A DNA stretch of 64,000 nucleotides from Phocaeicola intestinalis (GTDB lineage Bacteria > Bacteroidota > Bacteroidia > Bacteroidales > Bacteroidaceae): the NCBI RefSeq assembly GCF_014837065.1, contig NZ_JACSPP010000002.1, positions 99,492-163,491 on the forward strand. The letters run 5' to 3'. The notes under the pieces are model-generated. The model saw only the letters and a program-made list of their open reading frames with translations, was not told the origin of the DNA and searched no databases. Of this stretch, positions 48,367 through 57,529 are shown piece by piece (the stretch's first letter is position 1; the number at the start of each line of letters is the position of its first letter). The translations under genes were made by a program, and so were the position numbers.

Positions 48367-49488
48367 ATGAAAAAGCTACTCAACTATATATCTGTATTAG
48401 GAATAGCCCTAGCTTTCACCGCTTGTGAAAACGACTTGGAAAAAGTTACCTACAATGTGGAAAGCACAAAAGCTGCCGTTTTGGCTACTCCTGCAACAAC
48501 CAGCTATGTACTGGAATCACGCTATTCGGAAAATACGGCGTTTACCTTGGAATGGACAGCACCAGACTTTGGATATGATGCCATTGTCACTACAACCATT
48601 GATTTTGACTTAGCGGGTAATGATTTTGCTAATGCCATACAATTAGCATCTGTATCAACCGCTACATCACAAGAAATAACCATAGGTACCCTAAATGCTA
48701 ACATTCTCACATTGCTACGTACATACGGCATTGAAGAAGATTTTAGCGCACGCGATTTTGAAATCCGTTTGTCATCTTCTATTTCTGAAGCTGCAAACCC
48801 ACTTCTTTCAAATGTACTGACGCTAAATATCACCCCATACAGTGCCGACATCCAATACCCTGAAGTGTACGCCGTCGGTGATTACAGCGGATGGGGATGG
48901 GATACCGCACAATCACTCTTCAGTTTCAGTGAGGATGCTGTTAACTTTGAAGGCATCATCGACTTTGGAGAAAACAAAGGCAAAGGCTTCAAGCTGACAG
49001 GAGACACTAATTGGGATAATGGAAACTGGGGACTTGACGGAAGTGCGGCTGCACCCGAAGCCGAAGCACCCAGCATACAACTGATTAACGATGGAGGATC
49101 GGGAAATATCGCTTGCTATAGCCACCGCTACTACCGCTTCCAGTTCAATAACTCAACGCTGTTGCTGACCAACAACCTCAGCTTCGATGCCTTGTTCTTG
49201 GTAGGCAGCGCGTCAGGGCTGACTTGGGATACATCCAAACCCGAAAATGAAATGCAATTCGATCCGGAACGCCAACGTTTCTATATTGACTACACATTTG
49301 CGGCAAACGATGAAATCAAATTCCTGACCGACAACGGTACATGGTTCGGAGGTACAAGCGACGGTGGATTGAACACGCAAGACAATATTAAGATCGCTAC
49401 TGCGGGCAGCTATCGTATCTACGTTAACTTGAACAACTCAAGCAACATGACCTACGAACTTAATGATGAAGATTACGGAGCAGAATGA
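48367..49488 (+). CDS. susE: SusE-like starch-binding lipoprotein
   Basis: 373 residues with a lipoprotein signal (ALAFTACENDLE, Cys about 18). An N-terminal Ig-like SusE domain (SYVLESRYSENTAFTLEWTAPDFGYDA) is followed by two starch-binding modules (VYAVGDYSGWGWDTAQ and LFLVGSASGLTWDTSK). SusE is a surface protein that helps hold starch. The start at 48367 is chosen over an in-frame ATG at 48322, which would overlap susD and lack a signal peptide. Last gene of the operon; susF and susG are absent here. Confidence 0.88.
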   Translation: MKKLLNYISVLGIALAFTACENDLEKVTYNVESTKAAVLATPATTSYVLESRYSENTAFTLEWTAPDFGYDAIVTTTIDFDLAGNDFANAIQLASVSTATSQEITIGTLNANILTLLRTYGIEEDFSARDFEIRLSSSISEAANPLLSNVLTLNITPYSADIQYPEVYAVGDYSGWGWDTAQSLFSFSEDAVNFEGIIDFGENKGKGFKLTGDTNWDNGNWGLDGSAAAPEAEAPSIQLINDGGSGNIACYSHRYYRFQFNNSTLLLTNNLSFDALFLVGSASGLTWDTSKPENEMQFDPERQRFYIDYTFAANDEIKFLTDNGTWFGGTSDGGLNTQDNIKIATAGSYRIYVNLNNSSNMTYELNDEDYGAE

Positions 49489-49553
49489 TGAGCCGTTAAA
49501 TGGCATATTCCGAATATTACTCAAAAAGTAATAGTTAAACTTACACTCAAGAC

Positions 49554-49592
49554 AAAGCCCCCAGCTGCAAAGAGCGGTTCGGGGGCTTTTGT
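49554..49592 (+). terminator. sus operon terminator
   Basis: AAAGCCCCC (49554-49562) pairs with GGGGGCTTT (49581-49589), followed by TGTT. It closes the operon after susE. Confidence 0.8.
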
Positions 49593-49838
49593 TATCCAGA
49601 AATGCGTATCTTTTCTCTAAAAAATGTTTTCTTTATCCTGCCAGTGTAGAATCTTACAAATTTGTATTATCCATATATGACATCTGTCATACGTAACAGG
49701 CAAGTGAGCGTTTTTCCCCACATGCAGTGTGGGTTGTGTCCAATATAGCATCAATCCAAATGCATAATTTTTCATATCGCGCAAAGGATAACAACAAATT
49801 TCTGCATCCAATTTTCCCAAAAACTGGATGCCTTTTCG

Positions 49839-49846
49839 TACCTTTG
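49839..49846 (+). promoter_or_regulatory. Cyclophilin gene -7 promoter box
   Basis: TACCTTTG matches TAnnTTTG, 20 bp before the ATG at 49867; it excludes the in-frame ATG at 49828. Confidence 0.7.
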
Positions 49847-49866
49847 CACAGCAAACACCTCGAATT

Positions 49867-50703
49867 ATGAGAAAAGCAATCTTTTTATTAACCCTGATAG
49901 CCTGCAGCATCGCCTGCACGGGCAATCGCAAAACGAACAAATTTATGACAAACGGAGACGAAACTTTGGTATGTCTGGAAACCACAATGGGCGACATTAC
50001 CGTAAAGCTATACAATGAAACCCCGAAACACCGCGACAATTTCATCAAGCTGGTGAAAGAGGGCGTGTATGACGGCACACTATTCCACCGCGTTATCAAA
50101 AACTTCATGATTCAGGCAGGAGACCCCACCAGCAAAACCGCCAACGATACGGCTTCATTGGGAAGCGGAGACGTGGGTTACACTATACCGGCCGAATTTG
50201 TCGACACACGCTACCACAAGCGTGGTGCACTGGCTGCCGCACGCCAGCCCGACAACGTCAATCCTGAACGCGCCTCATCGGGATGCCAATTTTATATCGT
50301 GACAGGTAACGTGTTCAGTGAAGACCAGCTTATCCAAATGGAAAAAAACATCAACCAAGGACGTCTGGACACCATCTTCCAAAACCTCGCCCGCAAGCAC
50401 ATGAAGGAAATCTACAAGATGCGCAAGGCTAATGATATGGCTGGCCTGCTTGCCCTTCAAGACACCTTGGAAGCACAAGCCAAATCGCAACAGTTGCAAG
50501 AAGGTATCCGCAGATTCACCCCCGAACAAATCAAGATTTACACAACAGAAGGCGGAGCACCCCATTTGGATGGCGACTATACCGTATTCGGTGAAGTAGT
50601 GGAAGGAATGGATGCCGTGGCACGAATTGAGGCAGCCAAAACCAACAAGGCAGACCGCCCGACGGAAAACATCCGTATCACCAAAGCAAGCATTATTAAT
50701 TAA
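49867..50703 (+). CDS. Lipoprotein peptidyl-prolyl cis-trans isomerase (cyclophilin type)
   Basis: 278 residues with a lipoprotein signal (IACSIACTGN, Cys about 18). The cyclophilin core is present: FHRVIKNFMIQAGDP (active-site Arg), SGCQFYIVTG and YTVFGEVVEGMDAV. An insertion of about 65 residues (KNINQGRLDTIFQNLARKH onward, near residues 160-220) is typical of Bacteroidetes members. It would fold exported proteins at the membrane. It is followed by the M16 peptidase after a word-array spacer. Confidence 0.93.
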   Translation: MRKAIFLLTLIACSIACTGNRKTNKFMTNGDETLVCLETTMGDITVKLYNETPKHRDNFIKLVKEGVYDGTLFHRVIKNFMIQAGDPTSKTANDTASLGSGDVGYTIPAEFVDTRYHKRGALAAARQPDNVNPERASSGCQFYIVTGNVFSEDQLIQMEKNINQGRLDTIFQNLARKHMKEIYKMRKANDMAGLLALQDTLEAQAKSQQLQEGIRRFTPEQIKIYTTEGGAPHLDGDYTVFGEVVEGMDAVARIEAAKTNKADRPTENIRITKASIIN

Positions 50704-50776
50704 TGAAGAATGAGGAATGAAGAATTTTCCATGCGGGCGAAGCGGTTCTTCATTCTTCATTCTTAATTCTTCACTT
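50699..50776. repeat. GAAGAATGA word hairpin between cyclophilin and M16 genes
   Basis: TAATGAAGAATGAGGAATGA-type words run from the cyclophilin stop codon to 50726, and the complementary TTCTTCATTCTTCATTCTTA run ends two bases before the M16 ATG. The 75-bp spacer is entirely this hairpin plus a GC-rich loop. Confidence 0.85.
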
Positions 50777-50778
50777 AT

Positions 50779-52020
50779 ATGATAAAGGTAAACCATTATA
50801 CATTGGAAAACGGACTGCGTATTGTGCATAACGAAAACCGCTCCACCCAAATGGTAGCGCTCAATATCCTGTACAATGTAGGGTCGCGTGACGAAGACCC
50901 CGACCATACAGGATTCGCACATCTGTTCGAACACCTGATGTTCGGAGGTTCAGCAAACATCCCCGACTACGACACTCCCGTACAAAATGCCGGAGGCGAA
51001 AACAACGCCTGGACCAATACTGACATCACCAACTACTACATTACACTCCCCTACCAGAACGTAGAGACCGGCTTTTGGCTGGAGAGCGACCGTATGCTGA
51101 GCCTAGACTTCAGTCCTCAAAGCCTGGAAGTGCAACGGCAAGTGGTAATAGAAGAATTCAAACAGCGCAACCTGAACCAGCCTTATGGAGATGCCTCACA
51201 CCTGCTTCGCGAAATGGCTTATCAGGATCATCCTTACCGCTGGCCCACCATCGGGAAAGAAATCAGCCATATCGCCAATGCCACACTGGAAGAAGTGAAA
51301 GACTTTTTCTACCGTTTTTATGCGCCCAACAATGCCATCTTATCCGTAACAGGACACATCCCGTTTGAAGACACCGTGCGTCTGGCACAAAAATGGTTCG
51401 GTCCCATACCGGCACGCGAAATACCCGAACGCCACCTACCCACCGAACGGAAGCAAACCTCCGTCCGCCGGCTTACCGTAACGCGCAAAGTACCTATCGA
51501 TGCCCTATATATGGCATTCCATATATGCAACCGGTTCCAACCCGAATATTACGTGTACGACCTCATCACCGACCTCTTGTCGAACGGCAGGTCATCGCGT
51601 TTTATCCAAAACCTGGTACAGGAAAAGAAACTTTTCGCATCCATTGATGCCTACATATCAGGAAGCCTTGACGAAGGATTGCTGCACATTACCGGCAAGC
51701 CTGCCGCAGGCATATCTCTGGAAGAAGCCGAAAAAGCCGTGTGGGAAGAACTGGACAAACTGAAAACGCCATCCGTCTCTGAAGCTGAGCTGGAAAAAGT
51801 GAAAAACCGCTACGAAAGCGAACAGATATTCAACAACCTGAATTACCTGAACGTAGCCACCAACCTGGCTTATTTCGAACTGATAGGCAAGGCAGAAGAC
51901 ATCAACCGCGAAGTAGACAAGTACCGGGCCATCACCACCGGACAAGTACAGGAAACTGCCCGGAAAACATTCGTGCCCGAAAATTGCAGCATTCTTTATT
52001 ATAAAGCAAAAAACACATGA
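50779..52020 (+). CDS. M16-family metallopeptidase
   Basis: 413 residues. The inverted zinc motif HxxEH is HLFEH (His48, Glu51, His52), with a downstream Glu in VVIEEFKQRNLNQPYG as third ligand region and the second, inactive M16 domain after about residue 200. No signal peptide is seen, so the location is not certain. Substrate unknown. It overlaps the MATE gene by 4 nt. Confidence 0.92.
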   Translation: MIKVNHYTLENGLRIVHNENRSTQMVALNILYNVGSRDEDPDHTGFAHLFEHLMFGGSANIPDYDTPVQNAGGENNAWTNTDITNYYITLPYQNVETGFWLESDRMLSLDFSPQSLEVQRQVVIEEFKQRNLNQPYGDASHLLREMAYQDHPYRWPTIGKEISHIANATLEEVKDFFYRFYAPNNAILSVTGHIPFEDTVRLAQKWFGPIPAREIPERHLPTERKQTSVRRLTVTRKVPIDALYMAFHICNRFQPEYYVYDLITDLLSNGRSSRFIQNLVQEKKLFASIDAYISGSLDEGLLHITGKPAAGISLEEAEKAVWEELDKLKTPSVSEAELEKVKNRYESEQIFNNLNYLNVATNLAYFELIGKAEDINREVDKYRAITTGQVQETARKTFVPENCSILYYKAKNT

Positions 52021-53351
52021 ACACACACTACCGTGCCCTGCTTGGCTTAGGGCTTCCCATCGTTATCGGACAGATAGGTGTCATTGTGCTGGGCTTTGCC
52101 GACACAATTATGGTGGGACACCATAGCTCGGTAGAGCTTGCCGCCGCCAGTTTTGTCAATAATATGTTCAATCTTGCCATCATCTTCAGCACCGGGTTTG
52201 CTTACGGACTAACACCGGTGGTGGGACGGCTTTTCGGAGAAAAAAAAACATTCGAAACCGGACAGGTACTGAAAAACAGCCTGCTGGCAAACACCGTGCT
52301 GGCGGCACTGGTATGTGTCCTGCTACTGGCACTCTACCTCAACCTTGACCGGCTGGGACAACCCGACGAACTGATTCCCTACATGCGTCCGTACTTTATG
52401 GTGCTGTTCGTCTCATTACCGTTCGTGCTGTGGTTCAATGCCTTCAAACAATTCTCCGATGGTATCACCGACACGAAAGTGTCAATGTGGATCCTGCTGG
52501 GCGGAAACCTGCTGAACATCATCGGCAACTATATTCTCATCTATGGCAAACTGGGGCTTCCTGAAATGGGACTGACCGGTGCCGGACTTTCCACCCTCAT
52601 CTCCCGCATCCTGATGGTAGTGGCATACGTGGTTTTGTTTTTCTTCACCAACCGCTACCGGCATTTCCGCAAAGGTTTCTCCACAGGCAAGATCAATCGG
52701 GCCGACTTCACTCTGCTCAACCGGCTGGGATGGCCCATTGCTGCACAGATGGGTATGGAAACGGCCTCTTTCAGCCTCAGTGCCATTATGGTGGGCTGGC
52801 TGGGAAGTACCGAACTTGCCACTTACCAAGTAATGATAGCCGTGTCGCAAATCTGCTTTATGATGTATTATGGCATGGGAGCAGCCGTATCAGTACGCAT
52901 CAGCAATTTCTTGGGGCAACGTGATTTTTACAACGTGAACCGTACGGCTAATACAGGTTTCCATATCATTCTGGTAATGATAATCTGTACCTCCGTACCC
53001 ATCTATCTGCTACGTCACCATATCGGCGGATGGTTTACCGATGATGCCTCTGTCAGCCTGATGGTGGCACAAGTCATTGTACCATTCCTGCTCTACCAGT
53101 TCGGCGACGGACTTCAAATCAACTTCGCCAATGCCCTGCGAGGGATAGCCGATGTACGTCCAATGATGTTGTTCTCTTTCATTGCCTACTTTGTCATCTC
53201 ACTCCCCCTTGGCTATATCTTCGGATTTACCCTCAATTGGGGCATCACGGGTATCTGGATGGCATTCCCGTTTGGACTCACCAGTGCAGGAATCATGTAC
53301 TACCTCCGCTTCCGGTATAAAGTAAAGACACTGGGCAATACCCGTTATTAA
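52017..53351 (+). CDS. MATE-family multidrug/sodium exporter
   Basis: 444 residues with twelve transmembrane helices in two repeated halves. GFADTIMVGHHSSVELAAASFVNN and the second-half MVGWLGSTELATYQVMIAVSQI are the typical MATE openings. It exports organic cations against sodium or protons in the inner membrane. The ATG overlaps the M16 stop by 4 nt (ATGA), so the two are coupled. Confidence 0.93.
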   Translation: MNTHYRALLGLGLPIVIGQIGVIVLGFADTIMVGHHSSVELAAASFVNNMFNLAIIFSTGFAYGLTPVVGRLFGEKKTFETGQVLKNSLLANTVLAALVCVLLLALYLNLDRLGQPDELIPYMRPYFMVLFVSLPFVLWFNAFKQFSDGITDTKVSMWILLGGNLLNIIGNYILIYGKLGLPEMGLTGAGLSTLISRILMVVAYVVLFFFTNRYRHFRKGFSTGKINRADFTLLNRLGWPIAAQMGMETASFSLSAIMVGWLGSTELATYQVMIAVSQICFMMYYGMGAAVSVRISNFLGQRDFYNVNRTANTGFHIILVMIICTSVPIYLLRHHIGGWFTDDASVSLMVAQVIVPFLLYQFGDGLQINFANALRGIADVRPMMLFSFIAYFVISLPLGYIFGFTLNWGITGIWMAFPFGLTSAGIMYYLRFRYKVKTLGNTRY

Positions 53352-53436
53352 TTGTAAGCGATGTGAATCAGGGGTTAAAAGCCTAGAGTCTTGCTGATGA
53401 AACCGGTGCAAAAGGGTATCGGCACCTGACTACAAC

Positions 53437-53486
53437 TTGATGTTAATTGCTAATTGTTAATTATTAATTGATAATTGTTAATTACA
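53437..53486. repeat. TTAATTG word array before the hybrid kinase
   Basis: GTTAATTGCTAATTGTTAATT and further TTAATTG/ATAATTG copies run to 53486, 3 bp before the ATG at 53490. It fills the second half of the 138-bp gap after the MATE gene. No Shine-Dalgarno sequence is present. Confidence 0.8.
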
Positions 53487-53489
53487 AAA

Positions 53490-55985
53490 ATGTTTTCCAC
53501 TTCCACTAAAATAGCATTCGGATTTATCCTGCTGACCGCCCTGCTTTTCGGTGCTATCGGCTACATCTACCGCCAAATGAACTTACTTACTGCCCCTACA
53601 GGCATTGAGGAAACCATCAGTGCACGCCGGAAAACAACCCATCAGATAGTAACCAAGCTCTACGATGCCGAGATTATCGGACAGACACTGCGCGCAGGCA
53701 GCCTGGACGAATATCCGCGCTACAGAAAAACAATGAAAGAAACCGGCGTACTCATCGACTCACTCCGCAACCTGCTGACCGACACCCTCCAGCAAGCACG
53801 TCTGGACACCGTAAGCTTACTTCTGAAACAAAAAGAATGGAACATGTTGCGCGTACTGGAAGTAATACGCGAAAGCCCTACCGATGAACTTTACCGCCAG
53901 CAGATAGACAGCCTCATTCTGCAACAAGACTCTATCCTGAGCGGCACACATGTGCAGCGCCGTATCGTAACACACCGCAATACCTACACCATTCATCATA
54001 AACCCAAGAAATTCTTCCGCCGGCTAGCCGACCTCTTTGCTCCGGGAAAGCCCGACTCTACCCAGGTGAACAACGTTGTGCAAGAGGTATATACCGATAC
54101 CATCGATGAAGCATACAATCCTGTCGATACCATCGCCAGTATGCTCACCACCATTCAACACAAGGTGTTCCAAAGCCGGCAAGAACAACAACGCACCCTT
54201 GACGTACGCATCAACCAGCTCCGCATAGCTGGAAACATGCTAAGCAAACGGGTAAACCAATTACTGGATACCATTGAAGCCGATGAACAGGCAGCCATGG
54301 AGCGCCGCGTAATGCACGAACACGACATCCGCCAGCAAGCCGCGCATACAATGGCTACCATAGCCATCCTTGCCGTACTGTTGGCACTGGTGTTTTTCAT
54401 CATCATCTGGCGCGACATCACCCGAAGCAACCACTATCGTCACGAACTGGAAAAATCGAAGCAATATGCCGAAAACCTCCTTCTGGCACGCGAAAAACTG
54501 ATGCTCACCATTACACACGACATCAAGGCACCCGCCGGTTCCATTATCGGATACATAGACCTGCTCATCCGCCTGGTGAACGACCGGCGCCAGCTGTTCT
54601 ACCTGCACAATATGCAAAACTCGGCACGCCACCTGCTCGACCTTGTCACATCCTTGCTCGATTACCACCGGCTGGAAGCAGGCAAAATGGACCTGCATCC
54701 TGTCAGCTTCAATCCTCACGAACTGTTCGATAATATTTACCACAGCTTTTTACCTATTGCCGAAAAAAAACAACTTGCTTTCATATTCGATGAACATGTA
54801 ACTCCATCCCTGAACCTGGAAGGTGACCCCTTCCGTATCCGGCAAATAGCAGAAAACCTGCTGTCGAACGCGCTGAAATTCACAGAAAAAGGTTCTATTA
54901 CCCTAAGCATCAGCTATAGAAATAACTCTTTCCAGTTCAGTGTGAAAGATACTGGATGCGGTATGACTTCCGAAGAACAGGCACGCATATTCCATGAATT
55001 CACCCGCCTGCGCAGCGCACAAGGGCAGGAAGGTTTCGGACTAGGCCTGTCCATTACACGCAAACTGGTGGAACTGCTGAAGGGAGACATCCACATCCAG
55101 AGCAGCCCCGGAAAGGGCAGCGTGTTCCACATATCGTTTCCCCTTCCCCTAGCCCAGACAATACGTCCGGAAACGACCGACCCCATCAGACTACATGCCG
55201 ACAGGCAGGCACACATCCTGCTTATCGACGACGATCGTATCCAGCTGAATCTCACCGAAGCTATGTTCCGCAACCTCTTCGCACACCTTCCAGCAAGCCA
55301 AATCCCTTTCATACACTGCTGTACCCGTCCCGAAGAATTGTTCCGCCTGCTACAGTCGGAACCTGTCGACCTCATCCTGACCGATATCCAGATGCCAGTC
55401 ATGAACGGTTTCGAACTGCTGAAGGAAATACGTAAGCAAGACACACCACAAGCACACACCGTGCCCGTTATCGCCATCACCGCACGAAGCGACATGAGTG
55501 AAACGGACTTCCACACGCAAGGATTTGCAGGATGTCTTTACAAACCTTTCAACCAACAGGAACTGCTGAAGATATGCCAGCACACGCTGCATACCGACTG
55601 GCAAACCACTCCGGTTCCGACCAAACAATTGCCCGACACATCTATAGAAAAACGGTTCAACTTCAACCCTCTGACTGCTTTCTCGGAAGATGATCCAGAG
55701 GCTGCCCGCCAAATTATGAACACCTTTCTTGCCGAAACACAGAAAAACCGCGAACACATCCTACAAATACTGGAAAACGGCACCGTACGCCAGTTGGGTG
55801 AAATTGCCCATAAAATGCTGCCCACTTTCACAATGATAGAAGCCCGGCATGCACTCCCTTCGTTACTATGGTTGGAAACACACCGTGGAGATACCACCTG
55901 GAGCGAAGAAACGCGCACACATGCCGACAACCTATTGAAGTGTATCGATGAAGTGATGGAAGAAGCAAAACGGTTTACAACCTGA
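53490..55985 (+). CDS. Hybrid sensor histidine kinase with receiver and Hpt domains
   Basis: 831 residues. Two membrane helices (about 9-27 and 290-312) enclose a periplasmic region with coiled-coil character. HisKA follows with LTITHDIKAPAGS (His343), then HATPase (N box IAENLLSNALKFT, G2 GFGLGLSITRKL), a receiver domain (LIDDDRIQLN and LILTDIQMPVMNG, Asp632) and a C-terminal Hpt domain (GEIAHKMLPTF, His774). There is no DNA-binding domain, so a separate response regulator outside the window is needed. The start at 53490 follows the TTAATTG array. Confidence 0.93.
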   Translation: MFSTSTKIAFGFILLTALLFGAIGYIYRQMNLLTAPTGIEETISARRKTTHQIVTKLYDAEIIGQTLRAGSLDEYPRYRKTMKETGVLIDSLRNLLTDTLQQARLDTVSLLLKQKEWNMLRVLEVIRESPTDELYRQQIDSLILQQDSILSGTHVQRRIVTHRNTYTIHHKPKKFFRRLADLFAPGKPDSTQVNNVVQEVYTDTIDEAYNPVDTIASMLTTIQHKVFQSRQEQQRTLDVRINQLRIAGNMLSKRVNQLLDTIEADEQAAMERRVMHEHDIRQQAAHTMATIAILAVLLALVFFIIIWRDITRSNHYRHELEKSKQYAENLLLAREKLMLTITHDIKAPAGSIIGYIDLLIRLVNDRRQLFYLHNMQNSARHLLDLVTSLLDYHRLEAGKMDLHPVSFNPHELFDNIYHSFLPIAEKKQLAFIFDEHVTPSLNLEGDPFRIRQIAENLLSNALKFTEKGSITLSISYRNNSFQFSVKDTGCGMTSEEQARIFHEFTRLRSAQGQEGFGLGLSITRKLVELLKGDIHIQSSPGKGSVFHISFPLPLAQTIRPETTDPIRLHADRQAHILLIDDDRIQLNLTEAMFRNLFAHLPASQIPFIHCCTRPEELFRLLQSEPVDLILTDIQMPVMNGFELLKEIRKQDTPQAHTVPVIAITARSDMSETDFHTQGFAGCLYKPFNQQELLKICQHTLHTDWQTTPVPTKQLPDTSIEKRFNFNPLTAFSEDDPEAARQIMNTFLAETQKNREHILQILENGTVRQLGEIAHKMLPTFTMIEARHALPSLLWLETHRGDTTWSEETRTHADNLLKCIDEVMEEAKRFTT

Positions 55986-56023
55986 GAAAACTGTTTCAGA
56001 GGCAGAAGATGGAATATTTCCCA

Positions 56024-56063
56024 ATGAATCCGCAAACAGCCAATTTGGCAAAATGAGGATATT
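56024..56063. repeat. Palindromic element family A, minimal remnant 5
   Basis: TGAATCCGCAAACAGCCAATT joined directly to TGGCAAAATGAGGATATTC: both ends of family A with no interior. It lies in the 307-bp convergent gap before the GH88 gene. Confidence 0.7.
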
Positions 56064-56085
56064 CTTTAAAAGAATAATATATAAA

Positions 56086-56217
56086 ATTCACCACAGAAGG
56101 CACACAGAGTCTTTTCTATTTACGAGTTGACAATTTACTATTCCGACATGAAATCGTATATCGTAAAATCGGATAACAGCAAACAGATATTCCCCAGTGT
56201 CCTCTCTGTGGTGAATT
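56086..56217. repeat. Degenerate CACCACAGA hairpin
   Basis: AATTCACCACAGA (56086-56098) and TCTGTGGTGAATT (56205-56217) are inverted arms around CACACAGAG and CGATTTACGA-like words. It is related to 11810-11869. The rest of this gap holds nothing recognised. Confidence 0.65.
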
Positions 56218-56292
56218 GTTTTATCATTTACCGCAAAGATATACTTTTTAAGCCATAATCAAACTATCCGGCAAGAATAATCATCTGCCTGC

Positions 56293-57510
56293 CTACGATT
56301 TCATCTGCTTCAGCCTCATCAATGCTTCAATGTAATAATAATCGGCATAAATGATGGCTGCATCGATTTCGGAATGACTCGGATAATTTCCGGTGGAATG
56401 CAACAGGAAAGCCGGCTTGCTTTTCCCGCTCCGGTATTTGTCCGAACTCAGGCTTTCCAGCATACAGACTGCAGCCTTCTTGTATTCCTGCCCCTTTTCC
56501 GGTGATACATATCCGGATAATTCAAGCAATGCCGAAGCTACTACACAGGCAGCCGAAGCATCGCGGGGCGCGTATGGAATGGCAGGGTCATTAAAATCCC
56601 AATAAGGAACATAATCATCGGGCAAATGCTCCAGATACACGTCTGCTACCTTTTGCACGAAATCGAGGAAACGCGGCTCTTTCGTTTCGCGATATACCAC
56701 CGTATAGCCATAAATAGCCCATGCCTGTCCACGTGCCCACATGCTGTTATCGTCATATCCCTGATGGGTGACTCCCTTGACAAACTCGCCCGTCAAGGTA
56801 TCATATACAACCACGTGATACGATGTATAGTCGGGACGGAAATGATATTTCATCGTAGTATCGGCGTGGGACACCGCCATATCATACAGCTTTTTATCGC
56901 CTCCGTTCTTTGCCGCCCAAAACAACATCTCCAGGTTTATCATATTGTCCATTATGGTGTTATGCCCACCAAACATGGCTACATTACGGGGCCACGAAAG
57001 CATGGTACCCACCTTCGGATTGAACAATGCCGAAAGGGCTTCGGCACTGCGCAAGATAGCTTGCCGATAAGATTCATTACGTGTCAGGCGGTAGCCGTTC
57101 CCATAACTGCAAAACATCAGGAATCCCAAATCGTGGTCGTATGCAGGCTCATAGGTGAGATATTCTAACGAAGCGGTAAACTTCTCTGCCTCCTGCCGGA
57201 TGGCAGGGTCGTTCGTATACTCATAATCATACCACAGGATACCAGGCCAGAAGCCGGCACACCACTCATCCTTTGTCACTTTGCTGCAGTACCAATGCGA
57301 GGCACTGTCGGCTATGTTCCGGGGCATCATCGTATAATCTACTCCCCCGTCGCGTTGAGCCAGCTCGTCTAACGTGCGGCGCACCTGAGCATCACAATAT
57401 GCCAATGCTTCGTCTGCATCAAACCGCCCGGACACATCGCCAGATTTTGTATCTGCACAAGCCGTCAGACAAACTAACCCGATTCCAATCAACCAATTTC
57501 TTGTTTTCAT
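56293..57510 (-). CDS. GH88 unsaturated glucuronyl hydrolase lipoprotein
   Basis: 405 residues with a lipoprotein signal (CLTACADTK, Cys about 18). The (alpha/alpha)6 barrel of GH88 carries the two active Asp regions YDHDLGFLMF and NTIMDNMINLEML. These enzymes hydrate the C4-C5 double bond of unsaturated uronides left by polysaccharide lyases, so the substrate is a lyase product of pectin-like or glycosaminoglycan chains. It follows the GH97 gene by 19 bp on the same strand. Confidence 0.92.
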   Translation of the reverse strand: MKTRNWLIGIGLVCLTACADTKSGDVSGRFDADEALAYCDAQVRRTLDELAQRDGGVDYTMMPRNIADSASHWYCSKVTKDEWCAGFWPGILWYDYEYTNDPAIRQEAEKFTASLEYLTYEPAYDHDLGFLMFCSYGNGYRLTRNESYRQAILRSAEALSALFNPKVGTMLSWPRNVAMFGGHNTIMDNMINLEMLFWAAKNGGDKKLYDMAVSHADTTMKYHFRPDYTSYHVVVYDTLTGEFVKGVTHQGYDDNSMWARGQAWAIYGYTVVYRETKEPRFLDFVQKVADVYLEHLPDDYVPYWDFNDPAIPYAPRDASAACVVASALLELSGYVSPEKGQEYKKAAVCMLESLSSDKYRSGKSKPAFLLHSTGNYPSHSEIDAAIIYADYYYIEALMRLKQMKS

Positions 57511-57529
57511 ATTTTCCTTCTATTGTATG

